A stretch of DNA of 64,000 nucleotides from Thioclava electrotropha (GCF_002085925.2 NZ_CP053562.1:1530001-1594000), one strand, 5' to 3'; positions 40,398 through 49,801 are shown, counted from the first letter of the stretch. Numbers and translations: made by a program. The notes: generated by a model not told the origin, from the letters alone.

Positions 40398-41905
40398 TGC
40401 GGGAGCTCCGCTTCTACGCTGCTCTGTTTGCCCGGCGGATCCACTGGCTCTTGCTGGCGGTGCTGCTGGGCGCGCTTGTCGGTCTGGCGGCGGGGCGGAT
40501 GATCACGCCGATCTACGAGGCCAAGGCGCTTCTCGTCGTCGAGGGGGATCGCATCCCGGACGGTCTGGCAGCCTCGACAGTGCGCACCGACACCAATGCC
40601 AAGCTGCAGGTGATCCGCAAGCGGGTTCTCTCGCGCGAAAGCCTGCTCGACATGGCGCGGCGGATGGCGCTTTTCCCTGACCTGCGCACCGAGTCCGGCG
40701 CGCGCAATGCCGATGCGGTTTTCGAGGCGCTTCAGAACTCGGTCGAGATCGAGATCTCCGAGCAGAGCAAGTCGCGCTCCGCCCCGAAAGACGCGACCTT
40801 CATGACGGTGTCCTTCCGCGCTGGCGCCCCCGCGCGCGCTGCGCGGGTCGCGAACGAACTGGTGACGCGCATCCTCAAGGAAGACAGCGATATCCGCACC
40901 AAGGCCGCGCGCGACACGCTTGATTTCTTCTCGCGCGAGGTGGATCGGCTGGAAGGCGAACTGGCGAAATCCTCCAGCGCGATGTTGCAGTTCAGGCAGG
41001 AGAACGGCGACGCGCTGCCCGAGGAATTGCCGCTGCTGCGCGACCGTCTCGCTGCCGTTCAGGCGGGCGCGGAGACCCGGCTCGCGCATGTGAACGAGAC
41101 CGAGACGGAGATCGACCGGCTGGTGCGGCTGCGCGAAGCGGCGGGGCGTGTGGTCGACCGCGACGCTATCTATCCGCCCGCCGCGCGCGAACTGTCCCGG
41201 CTCGAGGCGCAGCGCGACGCGCTCAAACCGCTGCTGCCCGCCGATGACGCGCGGCTCGCGGCGCTGGGCGCGCAGATTCAGGAATTGTCGCAGCAGGTGA
41301 CGTTGCCGCTACCGAAAGCCAAATCCGCCTTCGAGAGCCGTCTGCGCGAATTGACGGATACGCTTTTCGTCGCGCAGGCCGCAGGCGATGCCGCCGATCT
41401 GAAAATCGCGCAACTCCGCGAGGCGATTGCGAAAGTGCCCGCCAACGCCTCGGCGCTCGAGGCGCTGCGCCGCGATCACGACAATCTCGCCGATCAGTAC
41501 GACAGCGCCGTGAAAGCGCGCGCCGTGGCTGAGACGGGCGACACGATCGAGTCGCTGGCCAAGGGCGAGAAGCTGACCGTGATCGATCAGGCGGTCGCGC
41601 CGGGCGAGCCGGTGAAGCCCAATCGCAAGACGCTCGCGCTTGCAGGCGTCGGGGTGGGGCTGTTGCTTGGTCTCGTGGCGATTGCGCTGCGCGAATTGCT
41701 CAGCACCGGCATCCGTCGCCCCGAAGATCTGCAGCGCCATTTAGGGATCTCGGCTTTCGCGACGCTTCCCTATCTGAGCACGCCCGAAGACATGCGCCGC
41801 CGTCGTCGTAAGGTTCTGGTCTCCGGCTCGATGGTCGGCGCGGCTTTCGTTGCGGTCGTTGTGCTGTTCGGCGCGTTCTACATGCCGCTCGACCGGCTGT
41901 TCTGA
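40397..41905 (+). CDS. Wzz-type polysaccharide chain-length determinant (exosortase-system type)
   Basis: A 502-residue protein with an N-terminal membrane helix (about residues 14-35, IHWLLLAVLLGALVG), a long periplasmic coiled-coil region rich in Arg/Glu (for example LSRLEAQRDAL), a second membrane helix near 415-435 (ALAGVGVGLLLGLVAIAL) and a third near the C-terminus (about residues 475-500). The co-polymerase lacks a fused kinase domain, so the next gene supplies it. It controls polymer length. Translationally coupled to the ATPase upstream and 16 bp before the kinase. Confidence 0.9.
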   Translation: MRELRFYAALFARRIHWLLLAVLLGALVGLAAGRMITPIYEAKALLVVEGDRIPDGLAASTVRTDTNAKLQVIRKRVLSRESLLDMARRMALFPDLRTESGARNADAVFEALQNSVEIEISEQSKSRSAPKDATFMTVSFRAGAPARAARVANELVTRILKEDSDIRTKAARDTLDFFSREVDRLEGELAKSSSAMLQFRQENGDALPEELPLLRDRLAAVQAGAETRLAHVNETETEIDRLVRLREAAGRVVDRDAIYPPAARELSRLEAQRDALKPLLPADDARLAALGAQIQELSQQVTLPLPKAKSAFESRLRELTDTLFVAQAAGDAADLKIAQLREAIAKVPANASALEALRRDHDNLADQYDSAVKARAVAETGDTIESLAKGEKLTVIDQAVAPGEPVKPNRKTLALAGVGVGLLLGLVAIALRELLSTGIRRPEDLQRHLGISAFATLPYLSTPEDMRRRRRKVLVSGSMVGAAFVAVVVLFGAFYMPLDRLF

Positions 41906-41921
41906 GGCAAGGAGGCGAGAG

Positions 41922-42773
41922 ATGGCGGAAAGATTGCGAGACGCGATTGCCAAGGCCCGCGCCGCCCGCTCGGGCCGCGCGGCCTCCGAGCCTTCGGTCC
42001 GGGCGCAGGTCGTCCCCGGCAGCGACGGTATCACCGCGGGCGCGTGGCAGGCGCTGACGCCGATCGCCCCGAATTTGGGGCGGCTGCGCGGCAAGCGTAT
42101 CGTGAGCCCCGATGGCAGCGCCGAGAGCGCGCCGATCGACCTGATGCGCACCAAGATCGTGCAGCAGATGCGAGCCAATGGCTGGCGTCGGCTGGCGATC
42201 ACCTCGCCCTCGGCGGGCTGCGGGAAATCGACCGTCGCGCTCAATCTCGCGCTGAGCCTTGCACGGCAGCAAGAGCGGCACACGCTGCTCATCGAGGCCG
42301 ATTTCCGCAAACCCTCGCTGTTGAAGCTGCTCGACGCGCCGCGCGGGCCGCAGATCTCCGAAGTGCTCGCAGGCACGGCCGAGTTTGCCGATCACGCGTT
42401 GCGGCTGGGCGGCAACCTCGCGATTGGCGCGAATAGCAAGCCGGTGGAGACCCCGGCCGAGCTGATCCAGTCGCGCCGCGCGGCTGAGGCGCTGGAGCGG
42501 ATCGAGACGATCTACGCCCCCGACCTGATGATCTTCGATACCGCGCCGGTGCTGGTCAGCGACGATACGCTCTCGCTCGCCGCCCATGTCGATTGCGTGC
42601 TGATCATCGCCGCAACCGAAGAGACCACGATTCAGGAAATCGACGTCTGCGAGCGCGAGCTGGCCGAACGCACCAATGTGATGGGCGTCGTGGTCAACAA
42701 ATTCCGCTTCGCCGCCCCCGAATATGGCTACGCCTATGGCTACGGCTACGGGGCCGCGACGGAGGAGGACTGA
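41922..42773 (+). CDS. CpsD/CapB-type tyrosine autokinase
   Basis: A 283-residue protein with bacterial tyrosine-kinase P-loop motifs: Walker A SPSAGCGKST near residues 97-106, Walker A' LLIEADFRKPS near 124 and Walker B LMIFDTAPVLVSDD near 203. The extreme C-terminus is a Tyr-rich cluster (EYGYAYGYGYG), the usual autophosphorylation site. The membrane partner is the Wzz protein just upstream. Phosphorylation cycling of the Tyr tail controls polymerisation. AAGGAGG lies 6 bp before the ATG. Confidence 0.93.
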   Translation: MAERLRDAIAKARAARSGRAASEPSVRAQVVPGSDGITAGAWQALTPIAPNLGRLRGKRIVSPDGSAESAPIDLMRTKIVQQMRANGWRRLAITSPSAGCGKSTVALNLALSLARQQERHTLLIEADFRKPSLLKLLDAPRGPQISEVLAGTAEFADHALRLGGNLAIGANSKPVETPAELIQSRRAAEALERIETIYAPDLMIFDTAPVLVSDDTLSLAAHVDCVLIIAATEETTIQEIDVCERELAERTNVMGVVVNKFRFAAPEYGYAYGYGYGAATEED

Positions 42774-42885
42774 GCGGCCCACCGCTTTGCCTTCGGTCAC
42801 GCCCGTGCCATATAGCTTCGGTAAGCGCGCGGCCCCCGCCCGAGGGGGCTCCGACCGCGCCAAACCTTGCTGACGAAAGGCCGCC

Positions 42886-43764
42886 ATGACCCGCATCATC
42901 TCTTCGCTGTCCGAGATTTCCGATCCCTATGACGCGCTGTTTTGCGACCTCTGGGGGTGCCTGCATAACGGGGTCAAGGCGTTTCCCGCGGCCGTCGAGG
43001 CGCTGCAGGCGTATCGTGCGAAGGGCGGCAAGGTCGTGCTTCTGACAAATGCTCCGCGGCCCGCGAAATTCGTGATGGAATCGCTCGACAAGCTGGGCTG
43101 CCCGCGGGACGCCTATGACCTCGTCGTCTCCTCCGGCGATGCCGCGCAGGATGCGATGTTCGCGGGCGCCGTGGGCAAGAAGGTCTGGCATCTGGGCCCG
43201 TCCAAGGATGACGGGTTCTTCACCGAGGTGCCCGAGGAATGGCAGGGGCAGGCCGAGATCACCCGTGTCGATTTCGACGAGGCCGAGGGCATCGTCTGCA
43301 CCGGCCCCTTCGATGAAGTGAACGAAGTCCCCGAGGATTACCGCCCGAAGTTCCTGCTCGCGAAGATGCGGGAACTGCCGATGCTTTGCGCGAACCCCGA
43401 TATTGTCGTCGATCTGGGCGACAAGCGGATTTACTGCGCCGGCGCGCTGGCTGCGCTCTACGAGGAAATGGGCGGCGAGGCGATGTATTTCGGCAAACCC
43501 CATCCGCCGATCTACGATCTCGCGCGGCGCAAGCTGAGCCGTCTCGGCGGCGCGGAGGATGCGCGCATCCTCGCCATCGGCGATGGGATCAATACCGATG
43601 TGGCCGGCGCTGCGGGGGAGGGGATCGACTGCCTCTTCATCTCCAGTGGTCTGGCGCATGATCAGTTCGGGGCCGATCCGCAGAACCCCGATCCCGAATT
43701 GCTGCGCACCTGGCTGGAGGCGCGTCAGCGCGACCCGCTCTACACGATGGGTCATCTGACCTGA
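42886..43764 (+). CDS. TIGR01459-type HAD-superfamily hydrolase
   Basis: A 292-residue HAD phosphatase of the NagD/class IIA subtype: motif I FCDLWGCLHNG (nucleophile Asp21, with Trp after the second Leu as in TIGR01459), motif II VLLTNAPRP, a central cap with KVWHLGPSKDDG and the C-terminal motif IGDGINTDVAGAAGEG. It should hydrolyse a phosphorylated small molecule; no substrate is known for the subgroup. Common in Rhodobacterales. Immediately follows the EPS kinase but with a 112-bp gap, so probably a separate unit. Confidence 0.9.
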   Translation: MTRIISSLSEISDPYDALFCDLWGCLHNGVKAFPAAVEALQAYRAKGGKVVLLTNAPRPAKFVMESLDKLGCPRDAYDLVVSSGDAAQDAMFAGAVGKKVWHLGPSKDDGFFTEVPEEWQGQAEITRVDFDEAEGIVCTGPFDEVNEVPEDYRPKFLLAKMRELPMLCANPDIVVDLGDKRIYCAGALAALYEEMGGEAMYFGKPHPPIYDLARRKLSRLGGAEDARILAIGDGINTDVAGAAGEGIDCLFISSGLAHDQFGADPQNPDPELLRTWLEARQRDPLYTMGHLT

Positions 43765-43899
43765 GCGAAGCGCAAAATTCAGGCGGTAACTTTGTTGCGC
43801 CTTTTGTCGCGGTAAGGTAAAAAAGTTGCGCAGGCATCTTGCCTGTGCTCTGCCGCATGTGCTATGCCGCAGTGCAACATGAACTTCCGGCTGGGACCT

Positions 43900-44349
43900 A
43901 TGGATATGCTCGACAACCTGCCCCGTGGCACGATCTGCATCGAAGATCTGGAAATCGGCATGGTGCGCTACCTCCGCAAGGAGGTCACCGACCGCGACAT
44001 CGAGATGTTCGCGGAGGTCTCCACCGACCATAACCCGGTCCATCTGGACGATGCCTATGCGCAAGACACCATTTTCGAGGGTCGAATCGCGCATGGCATG
44101 CTGACCGCGGGGCTGATCTCGGCGGTCATCGGCGAGCAGCTTCCCGGTCACGGCACCGTCTATCTGGGCCAGTCGCTCAAATTCATGGCCCCCGTGCGTC
44201 CCGGCGATGTGGTCTATGCCGAGGTGAAGGTGACGGCGATCGATCATTCGCGTCGCCGTGTCACGCTTGAAACCCACTGCGCGGTGGGCGATACGGTGGT
44301 CGTGAAAGGCGAGGCGCTAGTTCTGGCGCCCTCGCGCAAGTTCGACTGA
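43900..44349 (+). CDS. MaoC-family (R)-specific enoyl-CoA hydratase/dehydratase
   Basis: About 149 residues from ATG 43900; an earlier frame start at 43864 and a second Met at 43906 are both possible, and no option has a strong ribosome site. It is a single hot-dog domain: DLEIGMVRYLRKEVTDRDIEMFAEVSTDHNPVHLD, with the catalytic Asp-His pair, then RIAHGMLTAGLIS and LKFMAPVRPGDVVYAEV. Expected reaction: hydration of trans-2-enoyl-CoA to (R)-3-hydroxyacyl-CoA, linking beta-oxidation to PHA synthesis. Neighbours give no clue to its pathway. Confidence 0.88.
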   Translation: MDMLDNLPRGTICIEDLEIGMVRYLRKEVTDRDIEMFAEVSTDHNPVHLDDAYAQDTIFEGRIAHGMLTAGLISAVIGEQLPGHGTVYLGQSLKFMAPVRPGDVVYAEVKVTAIDHSRRRVTLETHCAVGDTVVVKGEALVLAPSRKFD

Positions 44350-44378
44350 CCCGGCGACCTCGCCGGAGGGCGGGGTGG

Positions 44379-45317
44379 ATGAAACGCTTGACCACTTGGA
44401 AATCGCTGGAGAAATCCGCGCGCGGGGCCTCCGTCGCGATGGGCAATTTCGACGGCATCCATCTCGGCCATCAATCGGTGATCGATCAGGCACGCGGGAA
44501 AGATGCGCCGCTGGGCGTCATCACCTTCGAGCCGCATCCCCGCGAATTCTTCGCAGCCCGGGCAGGCAAGACCCTGCCGCCGTTCCGGCTGATGAACCCC
44601 GAGGCGCGCGCCAACCGGCTCGCCAAGCTTGGGGTCGAGCGGCTCTATGAGCTGCCCTTCAACGAAGAGCTGGCCGATATGAGCGCCGACGCTTTCGCGC
44701 GCGAAGTGCTCGCCGAGGGGCTGGGCGTGACCCATGTCGCGGTGGGCGGCGATTTCCGCTTTGGCAAGGGGCGCGAAGGCGATGCCGCGATGCTGACGGA
44801 GCTGGGCGCGAAATACGGCTTCGAGGTCACCGTCGCACCGCTTCTGCACGTCGAGGGGGTCGAGGCGTCCTCGACCGCGATCCGTACCGCGCTGGCCGAA
44901 GGCCGCCCCGAGGATGCCGCCGCGATGCTGGGCCACCTGCACCGGATCGAGGGCGCGGTGCTGCATGGCGACAAGCGCGGCCGCGATCTGGGCTATCCGA
45001 CCGCGAATATGTCGATGGCTGGGCTGCATCTGCCCAAGCTGGGCGTCTATGCGGTGAAGTTCGACGTGCTTACCGGGCCGCATAAGGGCAGCTATACCGG
45101 GGCCGCGAGCCTCGGCGTGCGCCCGATGTTCGGCGAGAATACCCCGAACCTCGAAACCTTCGTCTTCGATTTCAAAGGCGACCTCTACGACGAGCATGTC
45201 TCGGTCGCGCTGGTCGAATTCCTGCGCCCCGAGATGAAGTTCGACGGGCTCGAGGCGCTGGTCGCGCAGATGGATGCCGATTGCGCCCGCGCGCGGGAGA
45301 TACTGGCTGAGCGCTGA
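44379..45317 (+). CDS. ribF: Bifunctional riboflavin kinase/FAD synthetase
   Basis: A 312-residue protein with both domains. N-terminal FAD synthetase: MGNFDGIHLGHQSVI and SSTAIRTALAEG. C-terminal flavokinase: GDKRGRDLGYPTANM, GAASLGVRPMFGEN and DEHVSVALVEFLRPEMKF. It makes FMN from riboflavin and ATP, then FAD from FMN. The 29-bp spacing from the MaoC gene on the same strand suggests cotranscription. A terminator-like hairpin follows immediately. Confidence 0.97.
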   Translation: MKRLTTWKSLEKSARGASVAMGNFDGIHLGHQSVIDQARGKDAPLGVITFEPHPREFFAARAGKTLPPFRLMNPEARANRLAKLGVERLYELPFNEELADMSADAFAREVLAEGLGVTHVAVGGDFRFGKGREGDAAMLTELGAKYGFEVTVAPLLHVEGVEASSTAIRTALAEGRPEDAAAMLGHLHRIEGAVLHGDKRGRDLGYPTANMSMAGLHLPKLGVYAVKFDVLTGPHKGSYTGAASLGVRPMFGENTPNLETFVFDFKGDLYDEHVSVALVEFLRPEMKFDGLEALVAQMDADCARAREILAER

Positions 45318-45322
45318 GGGCC

Positions 45323-45350
45323 GCGCCCGACCTCGGGTGGGCGCTTTATG
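45323..45350 (+). terminator. Likely terminator after ribF
   Basis: GCGCCC...GGGCGC stem with a loop of about 10 nt followed by TTTAT, 6 bp after the ribF stop. The 258-bp gap up to the YcgN gene also contains CCTCCC/GGGAGG palindromic sequence near 45425-45440 and no gene I can support. Confidence 0.6.
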
Positions 45351-45575
45351 TCGTCAGTGGCTGGGCGCTTTATCTCGCAAGCCCGGATGACGCTTGAACC
45401 CGCGACACCATCGCCAATGCGCCCTCCCGGGGGGAGGTCGGGCGCGGCCCGGGGCTGGTCGCCCCGCGCCAAGAGCCATCGGTCTGCCCGTCCCGCCATG
45501 TCCAAATCGCAGATCCGCTCACGATCCGCCGATCTGCCCTTTCCATTTGCCCGCCGCTGCCCCATTTTCCGCGCC

Positions 45576-46025
45576 ATGACCAAACTGCGCCCCGAGTTCT
45601 GGAAACTGCCGCTGAAGAAGCTCACCGCCCCCGAATGGGAGGCGCTGTGCGATGGCTGCGGCAAATGCTGCCTGAACAAGCTCGAATACGAGGATACGGG
45701 CGAGGTCGTCTTCACCCGCGTCGCCTGCAGACTGCTCGATGGCGAGAGCTGCAGCTGCACGCAATATGACATTCGCCACCAGTTCGTCCCAGAATGCGTC
45801 ACGCTCAGCCCGAAGACGATCCACAAGATCGCCTATTGGATGCCCGCGACCTGCGCCTACCGGCTGCGCTTCGAAGACAAGCCGCTCTATGACTGGCACT
45901 ACCTGATCTCGGGCTCGCGCGAGACGGTCCATGAGGCCGGGGAAAGCGTGCGCGGCTGGACCGTGCCCGAATTCGAAGTGCCCGAAGAAGAATGGGACGA
46001 ATACACGATCGAGGATCTCTCATGA
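45576..46025 (+). CDS. YcgN/YkgJ-type cysteine-cluster protein
   Basis: A 149-residue protein from ATG 45576 (MTKLRPEFWKLPLKKLT). The frame opens earlier but the upstream part looks non-coding. It has the Cys cluster CDGCGKCCLNK (about residues 26-36) plus later Cys in ACRLLDGESCSCTQYD, FVPECVTL and ATCAYRL, typical of UPF0260. Such clusters are thought to bind Zn or an Fe-S centre; function unknown. ATGA overlap with the next gene indicates translational coupling. Confidence 0.9.
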   Translation: MTKLRPEFWKLPLKKLTAPEWEALCDGCGKCCLNKLEYEDTGEVVFTRVACRLLDGESCSCTQYDIRHQFVPECVTLSPKTIHKIAYWMPATCAYRLRFEDKPLYDWHYLISGSRETVHEAGESVRGWTVPEFEVPEEEWDEYTIEDLS

Positions 46026-47071
46026 ATTTTGCCTCCGACAACACGTCCGGTGCCCATCCCGCCATTCTCGAGGGCCTCATGGCCGCGAATGAGGGGCATG
46101 TGCATTCCTATGGCGACGACCCGATCACTGAAGGCGTGCAGGCGAAGATCCGCGAGATCTTCGAGGCGCCCGAAGCGCGTGTCTATCTCGTCGCGACCGG
46201 GACGGCGGCCAATGCGCTCTCCTGCGCGGTGCTGACCCAGCCCTGGGGCGCGATCTTCTGCCATCGCAACGCCCATATCGAGGAAGACGAATGCGGCGCG
46301 CCGGAATTTTACACGAACGGTTCGAAACTGGTTCTGGTCGACGGGCCGGATGCGAAGATGGACCCCGACGCGCTCGCGCGCACCGTCGCCCATACCGGGC
46401 GCGGTGGCATCCATAATGTCCAGCGCGGCATGGTCTCGATCACCAATTCCACCGAGGCAGGCGCGGTCTATTCGCCTGAGGACGTGAAAGCCCTGAGCGA
46501 TGTCGCCCGCCGCTTCCATCTGCCCGTGCATATGGACGGCGCGCGCTTCGCCAATGCGCTGGTTTCCGCAGGCTGCAGCCCGGCGGAGATGACGTGGAAG
46601 GCGGGCGTCGACGTGCTCAGCTTCGGCGGCACGAAGAATGGCTGCATGGGCGTCGAGGCGGTGGTGATTTTTGACCCCAAACGCGCCTGGGAGTTCGAGC
46701 TGCGCCGCAAGCGTGGCGGCCATCTCTTCTCGAAGCACCGCTTCCTCGCGGCCCAGATGCAGACTTATCTGGCCGACGATCTGTGGTTGAAGACCGCGCG
46801 GCATGCCAATGAAATGGCACGCAAACTCTCGGAAGGCATCGGCCAGATCGAGGGTGCGAAGCTGATCCATCCGACGCAGGCCAACGCGGTCTTTGCCGCC
46901 CTGCCGCGCGGGGCGCATAAGCGCGCGAATGCAGCGGGGGCCTATTACTATCTCTGGCCGTTCGACCAGTCGCTGGAAGGCCCCGAGGACGAGCTTCTGG
47001 CCGCGCGACTGGTCTGTTCCTGGGCCACGACGCCTGAGGAAATCGACGCCTTTCTCGGCCATCTTGCCTGA
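46022..47071 (+). CDS. Low-specificity L-threonine aldolase / beta-eliminating lyase
   Basis: A 349-residue fold-type I PLP enzyme. The start at ATG 46022 overlaps the preceding stop by four bases (ATGA). Motifs: FASDNTSGAHPAI, ATGTAANALSC, the PLP Asp region near VHMDGARFANAL and the Schiff-base Lys205 in SFGGTKNGCMG. It cleaves L-threonine (or allo-threonine) to glycine and acetaldehyde. It has close similarity to threonine aldolases of alphaproteobacteria, with all active-site motifs intact. Confidence 0.92.
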   Translation: MNFASDNTSGAHPAILEGLMAANEGHVHSYGDDPITEGVQAKIREIFEAPEARVYLVATGTAANALSCAVLTQPWGAIFCHRNAHIEEDECGAPEFYTNGSKLVLVDGPDAKMDPDALARTVAHTGRGGIHNVQRGMVSITNSTEAGAVYSPEDVKALSDVARRFHLPVHMDGARFANALVSAGCSPAEMTWKAGVDVLSFGGTKNGCMGVEAVVIFDPKRAWEFELRRKRGGHLFSKHRFLAAQMQTYLADDLWLKTARHANEMARKLSEGIGQIEGAKLIHPTQANAVFAALPRGAHKRANAAGAYYYLWPFDQSLEGPEDELLAARLVCSWATTPEEIDAFLGHLA

Positions 47072-47073
47072 GT

Positions 47074-47619
47074 TCAGCGCCGTCCGGGCAGGTCGCGGAA
47101 TGCGATCTTCTCGGGCGGGCCGTCCCATTCCGGATGCTCTTTCTGTGCGGCTCTCAAGGCCGCGCGGAACCTGCGGATCGCACCAAGGCCCGGAATGCGC
47201 GGGATATGCGCCAGTTCCCAGTGAATGCCGTTGATCGGATCGTCGAAGAACACCGCGTAATAGCCTGGCGCATAAACGGGATATTCCTGCGGGACGTCCG
47301 TCACCGACAGCCCGCGCGGGATCAGAAAATCGCGGTGAAACGCATCCACCTCGGCGCGTGATTTCGCCTAGAGCGCGATGTGATGGATGCCCACGGCGCG
47401 CGCCGCGTGATCCAGTTTCTCGCCCGAATGCGCGGGCTGGATGCCGATATAGGAATGCGGCATCGGGAAGCGCGCCATGTAATAGGTCGAGCGATAGCCG
47501 ATATCGAGCGTCCAGAAGCTCTTATATCCAAGCCATCCGAACATCGCATCGTAGAAGGCGATCGACTTGTCATAGTCGAGCACCGAGAATTCGACGTGAT
47601 TGACCCCGCGCCAGCGCAT
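47074..47619 (-). pseudogene. VOC (glyoxalase/bleomycin-resistance) family gene with an in-frame TAG
   Basis: From ATG at 47617-47619 (AGGAGG 9 bp upstream) one frame runs on: RWRGVNHVEFSVLDYDKSIAFYD through GIHHIAL, then TAG at 47368-47370, then AKSRAEVDAFHRDFLIPRG and on to a stop at 47074. There is no frame change, just a single stop codon. Without it the protein would be 181 residues. CAG to TAG (Gln) is the simplest origin. Upstream homology ends mid-domain, so a truncated product of ~83 residues is probably nonfunctional. A sequencing error or true nonsense allele are both possible. Confidence 0.85.
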
Positions 47620-47679
47620 GAGCGGCTTCCTCCTGATGGTCTTCACCCTAGAGGAGCCGCGCGACGGTGCAATGACGTC

Positions 47680-48159
47680 TCACGCAGACGGGATGGGGTA
47701 GGGCGGGTGCCACGGTTGCGCAGGCCCGGCCTGCCGCACTGTTGCGGACGAGACCTCGAAGAGCACCAGATGGCTCAGATCGGGGCGTGAGCGCGAGGCG
47801 TAGAGCAGCCCCTGTGCGCCGCGCGCCCGTGACCGATCCGAGAGGCGCCATGTGGGCGAGGGCGCGCCGCTCGCTCTCCCATCCTGCCAGACCACGGACG
47901 CCGCCGCCTGATCGGGCGTGCCGCGCAGGTCGTCCATCGCCTCTGTCATGATCTCCAGCGGCACGATCACCCGCGACGGATCGCCGGCCCGCACATAGCG
48001 CCGGAGCGCCACGGCAGCCCCCTCGGCACTCAGCGAGGCATAGAGCGCCACCTGTCCGGAATAATGAAACCGGCCCTCCGGATGGCGGGCCGGTTTGCAA
48101 GCATCATCAGCGCGGTCGGCAGAGAGGATCCGCCAGACCGTGCCGTCGAAAGAGATCAC
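47680..48159 (-). CDS. RES-domain protein coupled to trxB
   Basis: A 159-residue protein starting at GTG 48159, reading [15 protein letters not shown]; its GTGA overlaps the trxB stop. It has RES features: Arg in [23 protein letters not shown] and later Ser/Arg positions. RES enzymes of MbcT type degrade NAD+ and need a cognate antitoxin (Xre/MbcA, DUF2384) that normally lies upstream; none is seen here. Instead trxB precedes it. The usual Glu after the ALYAS region looks changed. Could be an NAD-consuming toxin without antitoxin, or a catalytically altered housekeeping relative. Confidence 0.75.
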   Translation of the reverse strand: MISFDGTVWRILSADRADDACKPARHPEGRFHYSGQVALYASLSAEGAAVALRRYVRAGDPSRVIVPLEIMTEAMDDLRGTPDQAAASVVWQDGRASGAPSPTWRLSDRSRARGAQGLLYASRSRPDLSHLVLFEVSSATVRQAGPAQPWHPPYPIPSA

Positions 48160-49106
48160 TCGGCTTCGCCCTGCTCGGCGAGGAATTTCTCGGCGTCGAG
48201 CGCGGCCATGCAGCCCATCCCCGCCGAGGTGACGGCCTGACGATAGGTGTGATCGGTCAGGTCGCCCGCCGCGAAGATGCCGGGCTGCGAGGTGCGGGTC
48301 GAGCCCGGCTCCACCCAGACATAGCCGCCCGATTGCATCTTCAGGCTGTCCTTTACCAGCTCGGACGACGGCGCGTGCCCGATCGCCACGAAGAACCCGT
48401 CGCAGGGGATGACTTTCTCGGACCCGTCGGCGGTGGATTTCACCCGCACACCGGTCACGCCGAGCGGATTTTCGTCGCCGAGGATTTCCTCGACCGTGTG
48501 ATTCCACTCCACTTCGATCTTGGGGTTCTTGAACAGGCGATCCTGCAGGATCTTCTCCGAGCGCAGTGTGTCGCGGCGGTGGATCAGCGTCACCTTGGAG
48601 GCGAAGTTGGTCAGGAACAGCGCCTCTTCCACGGCGGTGTTGCCGCCGCCGATCACCACGACTTCCTTGCCGCGATAGAAGAACCCGTCGCATGTCGCGC
48701 AGGCCGAGACGCCGAAGCCCTTGAACTTCTCTTCCGAGGGAAGCCCCAGCCATTTCGCCTGCGCCCCAGTGGCAAGGATCACTGCTGCTGCCTCGTAGGT
48801 CGTGCCCGAATCGCCTTTCGCGACGAAGGGGCGCTTCGAGGTGTCGAGCTCGGTGATCATGTCCATGATGATCTCGGTGCCCATCGCGCGCGCATGCTCT
48901 TCCATCTTCACCATCAGGTCGGGGCCCTGAATCTCGCTCTCGCCGGGCCAGTTCTCGACCTCGGTGGTGATGGTCAGCTGGCCGCCCGGCTGCATGCCTT
49001 GCACCAGAACCGGCTCGAGCATCGCACGCGACGCGTAGACCGCCGCCGTGTAGCCCGCAGGGCCGGAGCCGATGATCAGAACCTTGGTTTTCTTCGTCTC
49101 GGACAT
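48156..49106 (-). CDS. trxB: Thioredoxin-disulfide reductase
   Basis: A 316-residue flavoprotein started at [10 protein letters not shown] (ATG at 49104-49106, AAGGAGG 8 bp upstream). Motifs: FAD-binding [13 protein letters not shown], redox pair in [15 protein letters not shown] near residues 137-140, NADPH-binding [10 protein letters not shown], and the C-terminal [15 protein letters not shown]. It reduces thioredoxin with NADPH. Divergent from lrp across 168 bp. The trxB/lrp neighbour pair is also known from Escherichia coli. Its stop codon overlaps the RES gene start. Confidence 0.97.
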   Translation of the reverse strand: MSETKKTKVLIIGSGPAGYTAAVYASRAMLEPVLVQGMQPGGQLTITTEVENWPGESEIQGPDLMVKMEEHARAMGTEIIMDMITELDTSKRPFVAKGDSGTTYEAAAVILATGAQAKWLGLPSEEKFKGFGVSACATCDGFFYRGKEVVVIGGGNTAVEEALFLTNFASKVTLIHRRDTLRSEKILQDRLFKNPKIEVEWNHTVEEILGDENPLGVTGVRVKSTADGSEKVIPCDGFFVAIGHAPSSELVKDSLKMQSGGYVWVEPGSTRTSQPGIFAAGDLTDHTYRQAVTSAGMGCMAALDAEKFLAEQGEAE

Positions 49107-49274
49107 GCCTGCCTCCTTGGAATTCTGCCCGACGGATATAGTCGGAGCGAGGCGCGCCGAAAAGCCCCTGCTTGCCGCGACAAATAGCACTTGCGGAGCA
49201 GTCCGCGAAATATTATTGCGCATCCTCTCTTCCAGCGGTAAGTTCTGCCGCAACGCACGAAGGATTGTTTCAAC

Positions 49275-49775
49275 ATGCCCACCTCCCGGCTCGACGACAT
49301 CGACCGCAAAATCCTCGCTGAACTGCAGGCGGACGGGCGGATGACGAATGTCGAACTGGCCAAGCGTGTGGGCATTTCGGCCCCGCCCTGCCTGCGCCGC
49401 GTGCGCACGCTCGAAGAGGCGGGCTACATCCGTGGCTACCATGCGGACGTGAACCCGCGCGAGCTGGGATTCGAAGTGCAGGTCTTCGCGATGGTGCGCC
49501 TGCACAGCCAGGCCGAAGCGGATCTGTCGAACTTCGAGTCGCGCTGTCGCGAATGGCCGCTCGTGCGCGAGTGCCACATGCTCAATGGCGAGATCGATTT
49601 CGTGCTGAAATGCGTGGCGCCGGACCTCTCGAGCTTCCAGAGCTTCCTGACCGGCCAACTGACCGCCGCCGAGAACGTGGCTAGCGTGAAGACCTCGCTG
49701 GTGATCCGCTGTGCCAAGGACGAGCCGGGCGTGCCCTTCGACGTGCTCGAAGAGCGCATCGCCAAGCTGGCCTGA
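49275..49775 (+). CDS. lrp: Lrp/AsnC-family transcriptional regulator
   Basis: A 166-residue protein. The N-terminal winged helix ([41 protein letters not shown]) precedes a C-terminal RAM ligand domain ([24 protein letters not shown]). It acts as an octamer or dimer responding to amino acids, often leucine. AAGGA lies before the ATG. Divergent from trxB. A repeat element follows the stop at 49802. Confidence 0.93.
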   Translation: MPTSRLDDIDRKILAELQADGRMTNVELAKRVGISAPPCLRRVRTLEEAGYIRGYHADVNPRELGFEVQVFAMVRLHSQAEADLSNFESRCREWPLVRECHMLNGEIDFVLKCVAPDLSSFQSFLTGQLTAAENVASVKTSLVIRCAKDEPGVPFDVLEERIAKLA

Positions 49776-49801
49776 GCCTTACCCTGAATTGAGACGTTGT
49801 C

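Noticed and set aside
42774..42885. GC hairpin GCCCCC/GGGGGC after the EPS kinase as a terminator
   Set aside because: Possible hairpin but with no T-tract and much G/C in the flanks, so not called.
47680..48753. Single 357-codon minus-strand frame across the trxB 3' part and the RES gene
   Set aside because: The first half is the out-of-frame reading of trxB; only the part from GTG 48159 is the real RES gene.
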